Assembly (NCBI GenBank): GCA_023853785.1
Contig: JAJIRX010000878.1
Coordinates: forward strand, 1 to 39,388
Direction of reading: 5' to 3'
From: Psilocybe azurescens
Lineage: Eukaryota > Basidiomycota > Agaricomycetes > Agaricales > Agrocybaceae
DNA: 39,388 nucleotides
The position numbers were made by a program, and so were the translations under genes. The notes beneath the pieces were generated by a model that saw nothing but the letters and a program-made list of their open reading frames with translations, searched no databases and was not told where the DNA came from. Shown here one piece after another: positions 23,335-33,289 of the stretch (position 1 is its first letter; the number at the start of each line of letters is the position of its first letter).

Positions 23335-23660
23335 TATGGCACATATAGTGTGCAAAAAATATTCAAGTTTTTGCGCAAGTAAAATACATTTTTCCGCATG
23401 TTTTCACTGTATATCTCGCAACTAGTACAAGTTATTCAAGACATTTGTATGTTTAAAATAGCAAAAAAATTGTGCAAGTGGCTGAAACTATTTCTACCAT
23501 GTCCACGAGGCTTCCAAAATATCTACCTATGTACAGCAGAAACTCACAAAATATTACGCAAGTACCTTGGGACAAATTTTTGTGTATGTTGAATAGTGAA
23601 AAATAATTTGCGTAAGTTTGGCTGCAGTCAAAACTTTCTATGCAAGTTTGTATTCTATAT
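23335..23660. repeat. Left TIR and GCAAGT subterminal array of the integrase element
   Basis: TIR at 23335-23357, followed by about five GCAAGT-type motifs over 300 bp, several as the self-complementary TTGCGCAAG or TTGCGTAAG. No coding sequence until the integrase stop at 23680. These repeats are candidate transposase contact sites. Confidence 0.6.
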
Positions 23661-25309
23661 TTTATTGTATCAAGTATTATTATTCACCTGCCATGATGGC
23701 AGTTAACCGGGCTACAGCAGTAAGATATATATCAATGCCAAAATTTCCATCCTGTCCATTGAGATCCATTTCTTCAAGGCAGATCTTTGCAGCTTCAATT
23801 TCTTCATCTTCATTAACAAATAATCCTGCATTTCGTTCATTTGCTCTCCTTGTCCATGTACTCTTGGTAGCTTGGTGTAGTGGGATCAGTCTCCAGTTCA
23901 TTGGAAGGAGGAAAGCTTTTGTTGGGGTCAGTGCCATACAAGGGTGTAACATCTTCTAAATTGTCTCCTGGGTCGCCAGTCCAATAGCCATGGTTGATAG
24001 CATGCTCTCGGCTCAGCTGATATAATGTCATAGGAGACTTGTTTCCAGCGGTGCATATTTGTGAGTGTTCCAAGAGGCAACAGTTTCATCAAGAGAGTGC
24101 TGTAAGATTGAGAGCGTCAGGAACCAGCACCCTTAGGTAAGCAAAAAATGACTCTCGATGGCAACCTCAACTGCTTCCACAACAACAATCTTAATGCATT
24201 TTTGGCATGGTAGAATAATGTAGTATAGATTAAAGACCAACTTTATGGAAAGAACTTTTATCAAAATGAGATACATGTCCAAAAATTTCCACCTGAAAAA
24301 TTTTAACCAAAAGGCTCCAAAAAGCTTTAAAACATGCAGGAAATAGCAGACAGAAAAAATTCAAAATGTGACCCAGATATTTTGCTGCTTATATAATACA
24401 TACACATGACCTATAGCTAAGGGTAGTCATGACAAAAAGCCAAAAAAGGCATAAAACAGCCATAAAGCAACCCTGAAACACTTTTGACCATGTCAAATCC
24501 ACTTCTACACATGCAAATTAATTATCTAATGGTATACAGGCACACTTACATTTGTTTGTAGATCTTCTAATGACATAACCAAATAAACACCAATTATTAG
24601 AGAGTTGGATGAGTAGACATCACACCTTTCTGCCAACTACCTCTACACATTTGAAGAAGAAATTACATGGAGGGTCTGATAAAGAGGTGGTATAACAATA
24701 TTAGTGCACATTTATTCAAAATTGTGAGACAAAAACTTTTGAATTTTTCAAAGGCGGGATTTTGCCAGGCTTGGCACTTACTAAGCTGATTACATAAAGG
24801 TGCTGGTTTCTAACACTCCCTATCTTATGCATTTATGAAAAACCAGGAAGAGACATATACAGTGAACATCCAATTCCATGTTCAATAAGCCTATATTTTC
24901 AAGGTGAATGAACAGGGTCTGGAAGAACTCAAAGTATCTTTGCAGACATCATGCCAAAATCTTTCAATGGAGATATTATGAATTGACCTAAAATTATATT
25001 AGTTGTAGCCATTATAAAATGACTCTGGGGTAAACATACCGTCCTTGTAAGTAGGCATATTGCAAAACCCCCATTGTCTAATCATCTGCATTTCTATACC
25101 ATTGTTTTTGGTACCAAAGTCACCTCACACACGACTAGGCCAGCTAAAGATCCCAACTGAATGCATAAAGTGAGATTCAACTGTCTTTGACTGCTTGTTG
25201 TTGGAACACATGAGATAGATGGCTAAACAGGAATGCCTGTCAATGCATCCATGAACATAAAATTCCCATGGTCATAGTTTCTCATTTTCATGTGTACTTT
25301 ACCTCCACC

Positions 25310-25520
25310 CATATACTCCATATGGAGTCGTACAAAAGCGGTGGACTCACATGGAGTCCATCTGGAACATATGTAAATGTTCAAAAAGTCATCTTTGATA
25401 AGTGGAGTCCAGATGTAGTCCACTTGGACTCCATACAATTCCACTTGAGTCCAGATGGAGTCCACCTGGACTCCATATAGACTCTGCATGGACTCCACAT
25501 GTACTCTGTATAAACTCCAC
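25310..25520. repeat. GGACTCC/GGAGTCC array, left end of nested KDZ element
   Basis: At least a dozen copies of TGGACTCC or GGAGTCCA in both orientations, many paired as short hairpins (for example GGACTCCATATAGACTCTGC). The region contains open frames only because the repeat unit is stop-poor. Confidence 0.85.
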
Positions 25521-25746
25521 ATAGGTCTTAATATTCTTTATTTTTTTATTAGTATAGTCAAGATCTAGATAGAATCTAGATGGAGCTTTTGTATAATTAT
25601 TTTAAATTCATTATCTAAGTGAGTAGTAGACTTACAAGCTTATAAATAGATTATTTGTAAGAAGTCTATATGAAGCTCTTAAAGTCTTCAAATTAAATCA
25701 AATAATTTATAGTGGTACACTAGAATACACTTCTTTTTCTACACTC

Positions 25747-26211
25747 TTATGCCTCATCATCTTCTATATCCCAGTGTCTTTTAATATAGTTTTCATTCTT
25801 TTCTTCTTCTTCATCATCTTCAGTATCATCAATTTGATGAGGCTTTTCCCTTTGTTTCTGCATTTGAATGACATTTTGAGTGTGATAGAACAGCATTGAA
25901 TGTAAAAACCAATCAAAATCCCCAGATTTCATGTGCTTTAGAATTGAATCAAAGCCACCTAACAATGAATTTAATTGTTCACATGCTTGTATATTAAATG
26001 CTTGTTGAAAATATTCTGTTCCATCTTTAGTCTTTGCTAGAACCACAAGATTAAGAGCAGAACCATTTAATGGAGCTGGATTACACCATTTATGGCATAG
26101 ATAATCACTTGTTTGATGGTTGATATAATGATATGAATCAACAATAAATTGACTAGTTTTTGCCAAGTTTCCCAAATTTTTTTTACAATACTTGTTCAAA
26201 GGACTTGGCAA
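25747..26211 (-). pseudogene. KDZ transposase C-terminal fragment (CxC6 type)
   Basis: An open frame of 154 codons matching the end of the KDZ transposase at 34,693-36,840: FIVDSYHYINHQTSDYLC with KWCNPAPLNGSALNLVV, then AFNIQACEQLNSLLGGFDSI and WFLHSMLFYHTQNVI, ending in an acidic tail (DDTEDDEEEEKNE) and stop at 25747. The VDSYHY motif belongs to the RNase-H-like catalytic core of this family. The cysteine clusters and the rest of the core are missing. The intron found in the other two copies between FNTQ and ACEQL is precisely absent here. Confidence 0.85.
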
Positions 26212-26239
26212 CCTTTATCAATACAAATATAGGATGGCC

Positions 26240-26440
26240 AAGATTATTCAGTTGAGGTTAAATCCAAATAGAATCCATGTAGAGGATGTGGAACTCCATA
26301 TGGACTCCATATGAACTCCAAATGGAGTTCCACATGGAGTCCACATGGAGGATGGGTCATTCCAGCTGGACTCCATGTGGAGCCTCCACCCTAAATGGCT
26401 GGGATACCTGCCAAAAAAGGTCACCAAACTCCACCTGGAA
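26240..26440. repeat. GGACTCC/GGAGTCC array, right end of nested KDZ element
   Basis: Mirror of the array at 25310-25520: GGACTCCATATGGACTCC and GGAGTCCACATGGAG motifs, again in both orientations, ending at the inverted terminal repeat near 26,430-26,461. Confidence 0.85.
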
Positions 26441-27999
26441 TATATGGGTGAAGGTAAAGACCTCATTTTCATCCTGGTGCCACAATGCATTGCTTCCTCT
26501 GACCTTATAAACACGTCTTTTGATAGCTCCATTCCATCTAAGTAGTCTCATTAGTATTTAACAACAGACACAGACCAAGAATAATGTCTTAATCAGTGGT
26601 CACTCACTGAAGGTTAACCCCAATTACATCCACTTTTGCAGACTCTCTCAAACTCGCTCCAATGGAATATGAGCACCCAATGACTCTAGATGTCCTCTGA
26701 GGATAACTGATCCTGATAAAGGATGCCTCTTTGCTAAGTTGGCTACAAGGCAGTTGAGCTTGTCATCACTGATATCAGTGTAAAGCTTCCATTTGGTTGA
26801 TCTTCCTTCAGCAGTAAGGTGATAATACAGTGTCTGTCTAGAAACACCCATTGACTGTGCAATATGTTCCCAGGTAAGTTCCATATTGTGAAGCTCTATG
26901 GCACGATCTAAATTGATTTTGTAACATGGTCTTCCAGCACCATTAATCTGTGGAATACTGAATGGATAATACTTGGTTTGAGAAGGGCAGCCTGGTATGT
27001 GTCCACAGATGATGAGGCCAGCTGAAGACTCAGTACACACAGATGGCTTTGCACACCAGCTTCCTACAGTGGGACATATGTAAGTAAGCAACTGTATATC
27101 TTTGAAAGGATCAAACCACTAACTGGCAGAGATTTACCACACTTTATTAGGATATTCTGAAAGTCTGGGATACCAGGAGGATCATATTCACCTTGAAAGT
27201 GACATTTTCTCCATGCAATAATAATGGATAAAAGAGAGTCAGACAGACCATTCAACTTCTCCAATATTGGTACAATAAAATTAGAAGACATTACTGAACA
27301 TCTGAAGCATTTGATGAGCAAGGTGTACAGGAAGTGAAGATGGTTGATCACTGGGCCTAGCCCATGCTGGCTGAGACAAAGTACTGGGAAAGCTGTTTGC
27401 CAAATTCATCACAATCATCCTTGGACGTTTGTATTTCTTCAAGGTCAAAGATAAATCTGAATGAAGGCCGGAGCATAGACAGAGTATCATCAATGAGAAG
27501 ACACACATGGTCCAGCTCAATGACACCCTCTTGTAGCTGGGCAATGCAAGCAGCAAGCAAGCTAAGCTGTCTGTGTATATTGGCATATACACTGACCGTC
27601 CAAGATGGCCACTAAGGTCATAAAGTTTGGTGAATTATCTGTGAGACAGCATACCAATTTGTACTTAAAATGCTTACCCAATAAATTCTCAATTATTTTA
27701 CCACTTCCAACAGCTCACAGATATTGTAAAACAGCCGATAAAGTTGTGGAATACTGGAGGCATTGCCTGAATATATGCCGATAAATATTAGTGCTTTAAT
27801 CAACCCAAGAAAAATATTAAAGTGCACGGAAAGTAGCAATGGTGGATTCTATTGAGGGGCTGGCTGAATAAATATCATCCTCAAGCTATGGTTCATATTA
27901 GTCTATGTCCAGGCACATGACTGGGAAATCACAAAGCTCACTTTTATGCCTTCTGCCATGTCAAACTGTTCATTCTTCCTACCATGCACTCTTTCTACT

Positions 28000-29260
28000 C
28001 CCTCATCAGCAGATTTCTGGTAAGCAATGGATTGATTGTGAGCTCATGGTGGTTGAGAGGAATGATATATTTGAAATACATACTGGGCCTGGTGTCTTGG
28101 TCTCTTCTGAAACAGATGGATGATCACCATCATGATGGCTGACATGGTTGTCATTGCTGTGATCAGATTGGTTTGAGTCCAAGTTTGAATCTGACTGAGA
28201 TAGAGGCTTGTCTTCTGTCACTTTGAAAGTAATTTCCTGTACTGAGAAGGTACAGTGGTTTCTGCAATCAGGAGATCCAGAGTACCACTAGATGGGAAAA
28301 TAAAAACATCTCTTGTACTGTGATCTTGGGAAGGCCGTGGCTGCCCTATATTGGATCTTAGTGAAGTTAAATGATAGTAGGAACAGACAACATACAACTG
28401 GAGATGGATTAGATTCAATGATTTTGAGTCTTGTCCATATAATATTAATGCACCATCACTACCCCTGCCCAATCCCTGATGAAACAAAAGCCTCCAATTA
28501 TCTAAGTAAAAGAGGAATCAGAGAATGCTGAAACAACAGAATCATAAATCTCATATGTGGTAGGTTCCTTTGATAGTTCAATTGTTCTACAAAATCCAGA
28601 GAAAGTGAAGCTATCTATACTAGACAAAAATATAATGTGAATGCTATATATCAATGCTCAATCAACTGACAATGTACTTGGTTTCTCTGGGCTGAGCAAT
28701 TAAGATATTGGGTGATGTAAAGGCAGAGGCTATGGGAAACAAAGTAACATGCCATTTGATGACAGCTTACTTCTTCTTAGGCACTGTGGAACTTGGAGCA
28801 GATACAGAGGCTGCCTTCATTTTTTCTTTTGAGATGATGGTGTTTCACTATTGAATCTCTTTTGCTTCTTGTCTGGCTGATTTATTTGCTTGGTCCATTC
28901 TTGCCCTCAAATCTAAGTATTATTAATATACATATGGAAAATAGAACACAAATAATAATCACATGTGATGAGGGATCAAATGGAAACTTGTCGATGTGCT
29001 TGGAGTTGGGACACTTTGCCTCAATGTTCTGTGTTTCATTGCGTCTAGGAAAGACTGATACTTTGGCACTTGTTCAGAGGCTGGCCCAGCCAAGGTTGAT
29101 TCCGACTAAATAATACACTAAATCATAATATTGTAATATCAAAATGAATGAACTGACCACTGGAACAGCCACTGGACTGGTTGTGCTATCAACAGTTGGA
29201 GGCACCTGGATTGTTGATGCTTCTGGAACACTACTACTCGGCAAGGAAGATGTCTTCTAC
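28000..29260 (-). pseudogene. Second gene of the integrase element, decayed, unrecognised
   Basis: Minus-strand exon-like pieces: a Ser/Thr/Pro/Val-rich stretch (about 29,155-29,250; STIQVPPTVDSTTSPVAVPV), then PASEQVPKYQSFLDAMKHRT (about 29,000-29,100), a basic stretch (SETPSSQKKK, near 28,800-28,860) and a Ser/Lys-rich end (SVSAPSSTVPKKK, stop near 28,768). Further left, a Ser/Asp-rich frame (28006-28221; QSDSNLDSNQSDHSNDNHVS) follows. The order is suggestive but the exon joins are not established. The low-complexity basic and acidic character resembles the second gene of the KDZ element at 37-39 kb. No function can be given. Confidence 0.35.
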
Positions 29261-29740
29261 ACCATTATCATGCCATCAGTTCAATTTTAGACATGAAATA
29301 ACAGACATACGGAAGACAAATCACTGGTGCTCTTTCCTCCACTGTGTGCTGTATTCCTAAACACCCACAAAGACATTTTAATAGCAGGGCATTTCCCAAT
29401 GCCAAAGATTCACCGCATTCAGGATAAAAACTTTTACAAGACCCTGAGAACAAGCAAAGAGAGTGGGCACACTGCTTCAGCTGTGACCAAGAAACCATGG
29501 CTATTGTGGGTGCTGGAGCTGTGTTTTTTCTTTCTGTTGATTGTCAAACACACATATGTAGACATGGGAATATCAAGATCAAGCCAATTGATTCCAAATA
29601 CTTAGAGAGATGGTGAAGGTCAGTCAAATTTTTCTCTGGAAATATGTCTTTGTATGATCAAAGATTGTATCATAGGTCATGAGCTATATAAGTTGTTGAG
29701 GAGGGATTTTATTCTAGATGAATTCAATTACGGAAGAGGA

Positions 29741-31020
29741 TGGGAGATCCTATGGAAACCTGGACTGTCAAGCTTTGAAAAGTATTGCCAAACACATTGC
29801 AGCGAGTGATGCCAGTCTTTGATCATATGCAAACACTACATTTAGGCTATCAGGACCCCAAAACCTGTGGATGATATACTGCATTGGATTAAACTCCAAC
29901 TATCAGCACAAGTTACTTATGGGATATGGAGCACAACCATTGGAATATGTTTCTTTAGTAGCATTATCATAAGTAAAGTGGTTCAACAGTTTGCATGTAA
30001 CATGTGCAGGTACCCCCATCTCAGGTATCCCACTTCTTGGAGGTGTTCTTGTTCAATCTTCTGAATTTGAATCATGCCAAAGGGTGAAATTAAAAGGAGT
30101 GTAAATACATTGTAATTTCATGTTTCCCTAATTTATTGTGGCTACACAACATGTTGAATGGTGATTTTCCATAGTCAGAATTTAGCCCATAAGGACTCCA
30201 GTTTTCCTTCTAGGTTTACATGAAATTTATTGTAAATTTATTTTAGGTTATATTTTGTTACACCTTAAAATTGACAGTAAAAGGTTTTCATAGAAAACAG
30301 TGGAGATTTGACTGCAAGAAAACACTGACAAAAGCTGCAATTGTGTGAAGTAACGTTGACCAACACACTGACTCAGCAAACCAAATCAGTGTATGGCTAA
30401 GTGTTGCAGAGCACACCCTGCACACTTGTGCTCCTTAGAGGCATGCCCATGCTTGATTGAATGATTTTGACAAATTTTACTCTATCTCTGGCATGTTTTT
30501 AAGGACACTGAGACTTATATAAATGTGTACTTGTACCAGCAGCAACACTGGAATAGAAACAGTCTGTAATTGGTTACAACAAGTGTTTCCAAAAAGACAC
30601 TATTTGTCACTTTCCAAAGTATTGGCTGGGTCAATTTCATTGGAATAAGTTTTAATTAAAAGATATGATAGTAATGATCAATTCTTAATACAATTTTTGA
30701 CTGTAGGTAATTACTGGTGAATGCAATAATTGTATCAAAGCAAATGAGAAATCAGCAGTCACTAGTGTCCTGATTTGGCAATAATGTGAGCAAAGATCAG
30801 GCAAGTTGCATAACATGTTAGCAAACATCTTCAGATCAGATCTTCCTTCAACTGCTGGTGGGGAAGTATTATTTTAATATAACATCTGCAGGTTTCTGAG
30901 GTCCTAATGACCTGAATACAATGTTCATGTACCATCAAACATTGGCATAGCTAGCTGCTATGTGTTTGGCAAAACCTTCTGAAGCTTGACAGTCCAGGTT
31001 TCCATAAGATCCTCTGTTGA
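29741..31020. repeat. About 62-bp inverted repeats flanking 1.15 kb
   Basis: 29741-29802 is matched by the complement of 30954-31015 with few differences. The core ATGGAAACCTGGACTGTCAA is identical, followed by a conserved TTGCCAAACACAT. The 1.15 kb between is AT-rich without a recognisable gene. It may be a small non-autonomous element inside the integrase transposon, or an inverted duplication of a coding scrap. No target duplication was found. Confidence 0.7.
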
Positions 31021-31258
31021 TTTGGGCCAGGTATGGAATCTCATCTCCATATGGGAACATATTTTATTTAATAAAAAAGAAATATAAAATGAAAAAAACC
31101 TGTATTGCAACCATATATACATCTGAACTTGGATCAACAACTCAACATGTGCAGAAATACATTGAGGGTCAAAACATATTCAAAATATTTTCCTACATAT
31201 GTAAAATGGTACTTGTGCACTTTAAGAGATTATGTGACTTGCATCATTTTTAAATATT

Positions 31259-31379
31259 ATCATCACAACATGCACATTTTTTGTGAGTGTAGCAAGCTTG
31301 TGTAAAATAAATTATGTATCATCACAACATGCACATTTTTTTTGTGAGTGTAGTGAGCTTGCAGAAAATAAATTATGTG
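31259..31379. repeat. Tandem duplication of a 60-bp unit
   Basis: Two adjacent units each contain ATCATCACAACATGCACATT, then GTGAGTGTAG and AAAATAAATTATGT, differing at a few bases and one T in the T-run. It lies in the subterminal region of the right end of the integrase element. Confidence 0.9.
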
Positions 31380-31492
31380 AAATAAACATACACAAACTTT
31401 TTTACATCATGCCAACTTGCATAAAAACTCATGTTAAAAGGTGGGGTTTGCATGTTTTTTAATTATTGCACAGTATACGTTCCATACCACAG

Positions 31493-32133
31493 CATCCTCC
31501 AAATATATGCATACACCCAAGCTATGTGTTCCCATATGGCTGATCACTTTTGCCTGGCAGGCTCCTGGACATCTGCGTTGCTTGAAAGAATGGATTCATC
31601 GATGTAAATACATCACAATGGGATACAATTCCAATTACCTTCTAAGTCTTTGGCTGTGAACAAATTAATATAGCCACTCGAGAGAATTGGATATCCTCTC
31701 CAGTTGATGATAATTTTGAATGGTGAAGGAATTGACCCACTGAATTTCAACAAATAGGTGTGTACTGCTCCAAACAAGGTCTGTACCTGATGGCACCTGT
31801 TGGAATGTGGTCATCCTAGATTGAAGGTAAGGTTCTGTTTGCCAAGCTTATTGACTAGCTCGGCCGGAGTACCCGGCCTTGACAACATGAATGGAAAAGC
31901 ATCCCAAATGATGTCCCACTGTTTGCTCAAAGTGTACTTTGTTCTACCCCAAACCCTGACCACATTCTCCACCATGAACACTGCAGCCATAGTATACATT
32001 GATTGATCTACAGCCTACAGTCCTACTTGTGATGGATCATTTAAAAACTCCCTTATTGTCCATAGATATGGGGTACCAGTTATGCAATAACAGTGGTACC
32101 ATGCAGATTGTGGCTGGCCACTGTGTGCCTCAA
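31493..32133. repeat. CpG-depleted copy of the NACHT-linked sequence
   Basis: This aligns with 12,874-13,545 over its whole length, including the block GACTAGCTCGGCCG near 31,855 and 13,254 and the TATGGGGTACCA block near 32,068 and 13,468. Almost every CpG of the 13-kb copy is TpG, CpA or otherwise lost here. The copy stops at the palindrome and a short piece resumes at 33,218-33,285. Together with copy C on the other side of the 8.15-kb element it reconstructs the same order as copy A plus NACHT. Confidence 0.85.
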
Positions 32134-33217
32134 TTTCTGTACTTATTGCTCCCCCAGTTTTTCTTGAGGATTCCTCAGACCCATAAAATCTTCAAGGAAT
32201 ATTGAAGGAATCTGCTAACAATGAAAGAATCAGTGAGGAATCTCTGAGGAATCTGGTGGATCCTTGAGGAATCTGCAAGGAATCTAATAAATTTGCCAAA
32301 TACTGTCCTTTGACATATAAAGTAGAAATTTTATTTATTTACATAGAAAGTTATGTTTAAACAATTGAAACTATCTTCACTCTTCTTCATCCATATCAGC
32401 ATATCCATCTTCTGATGCTTTCTTTTGTGCATTTTGTAGAACATGGTTGGTATGGATAAATAACATTGTGTGGATAAACCAATTGAAGTTGCTTGGTGTT
32501 AAACATTTAAGAATTGAATTGTATCCACCAAGCCAGAGTTGAGTTGCTCACATGCCTTACAATCAAATTAGTACATTTATAATTCTGAATTAAAAGACTT
32601 ACTTGGGTATTGAATGCCTTCTTAAAGGGATCTAGTGCTAAAATAATTGTACAGGCAATCAGTGAGGAATGAGGGAATCCTTAAGGAAAGACTGGGGAGT
32701 GAAAAGTCCTCCTTTAAGCAGGCATTCAATACCCAAGTAAGTCTTTTAATTCAGAATTATAAATGTACTAATTTGATTGTAAGGCATGTGAACAACTCAA
32801 CTCTTGGCTTGGTGGATACAATTCAATTCTTAAATGTTTAACACCAAGCAACTTCAATTGGTTTATCCACACAATGTTATTTATCCATACCAATCATGTT
32901 CTACAAAATGCACAAAAGAAAGCATCAGAAGATGGATATGCTGATATGGATGAAGAAGAGTGAAGATAGTTTCAATTGTTTAAACATAACTTTCTATGTA
33001 AATAAATAAAATTTCTACTTTATATGTCAAATGATAGTACTTTGCAAATTTATTAGATTCCTTGCAGATTCCTCACCAATTCCTCAAGGATCCACCAGAT
33101 TCCTCAGAGATTCCTCAGAGCTTCCTTAATTGTCAGCAGATTCCTTCAATATTTCTTGAGGATTCCATGGGTCTGAGGAATCCTCAAACAAAACTGGGGC
33201 AGTGATAAGTACAGAAA
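32134..33217. mobile_element. 1.08-kb palindromic foldback element of KDZ origin
   Basis: Left arm 32134-32629 and right arm 32710-33217 are near-identical inverted copies, about 500 bp each, around an 80-bp spacer. The outer ends read TTTCTGTACTTAT and its complement; TGTACTT also starts the other KDZ elements here. Inside each arm is the end of a KDZ transposase gene. On the plus strand it reads AFNTQ, then an intron with GTAAGT (from 32,737) to AG, then ACEQL near 32,784-32,800 and NFNWFIHTMLFIHTNH-like codons. Subterminal GATTCCTC motifs are iterated at 33,055-33,180 and mirrored at the left. The spacer contains a partial third copy of the element end (GACTGGGGAGTGAAAAGT). No target duplication is evident. 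A transcript through it would fold into a long hairpin. Confidence 0.88.
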
Positions 33218-33289
33218 ATAAGGGCCTCTGTGTCTCACTATGAATTGTAAGCTCAGAATGGTTTACACCCTTTCAATGTGAAGCATTGG

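Larger units (their letters stand above)
25292..26461. mobile_element. 1,170-bp KDZ-derived element nested in the integrase gene
   Basis: The same 11 bases, CTCATTTTCAT, flank the insert at 25281-25291 and 26462-26472. Its ends are inverted repeats: GTGTACTTTACCTCCACCCA at the left, and at the right, on the complement, GTCTTTACCTTCACCCATAT, with the match continuing for about 25 bases. Removing the insert and one flank copy brings the integrase frame ENE back next to KL and the HGCIDR segment, so the insertion is precise. Inside each end lies an array of GGACTCC/GGAGTCC motifs. Between them is only the 3' part of a KDZ transposase gene, so the element is non-autonomous. Confidence 0.88.
23680..27640 (-). 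pseudogene. Integrase-core (DDE) transposase gene, interrupted
   Basis: The parts read leftwards in family order. An N-terminal helical region comes first (27,357-27,592; LSLLAACIAQLQEGVIELDH). Next is a helix-turn-helix region (26,648-26,990; WEHIAQSMGVSRQTLYYHL, then DISDDKLNCLVANLAKRHP). The start of the catalytic core, with the first acidic residue in SNALWHQDENE, is at 26,480-26,551. The rest of the core is at 25,030-25,280: HGCIDRHSCLAIYLMCSNNK, then GDFGTKNNGIEM. SIHNISIERFWHDVCKDTL follows after an intron (near 24,950). The C-terminus is REHAINHGYWTGDPGD and GLFVNEDEEIEAAK, ending at TAA 23680. Such integrase-like proteins are common in Agaricomycetes and are thought to be DNA transposases. 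The gene is split by the element at 25,292-26,461 and has stops (one just before GDFG), so this copy is inactive. Confidence 0.8.
23335..31486. mobile_element. 8.15-kb integrase-type DNA transposon with TIRs
   Basis: The left end reads TATGGCACATATAGTGTGCA; the complement of the right end reads TATGGAACGTATACTGTGCA (3 differences in 20, with the match continuing a few bases). CCACAG flanks both sides (23329-23334 and 31487-31492) as a 6-bp target duplication. Just inside, GCAAGT is iterated at the left (near 23,375, 23,472, 23,555, 23,610 and 23,642) and ACTTGC or near variants at the right (near 31,225 and 31,418), so subterminal repeats are also inverted. Inside are a disrupted integrase gene (minus), a second set of minus-strand exon-like pieces (28.0-29.3 kb) and a nested KDZ derivative. 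The whole element is AT-rich and CpG-poor. Confidence 0.8.

Noticed and set aside
25310..25520. Regularly repeated GGACTCC units looking like a CRISPR or minisatellite array
   Set aside because: Units occur in both orientations with irregular spacing, no constant-length spacers, and lie exactly inside transposon ends in a fungal genome.
31493..32133. Right flank of the integrase element as part of the element itself
   Set aside because: It aligns with 12,874-13,545 and lies outside the TIR and the CCACAG duplication.
32134..33217. Palindrome arms as LTRs of a retrotransposon
   Set aside because: The arms are inverted, not direct, and contain KDZ transposase exons rather than LTR features.
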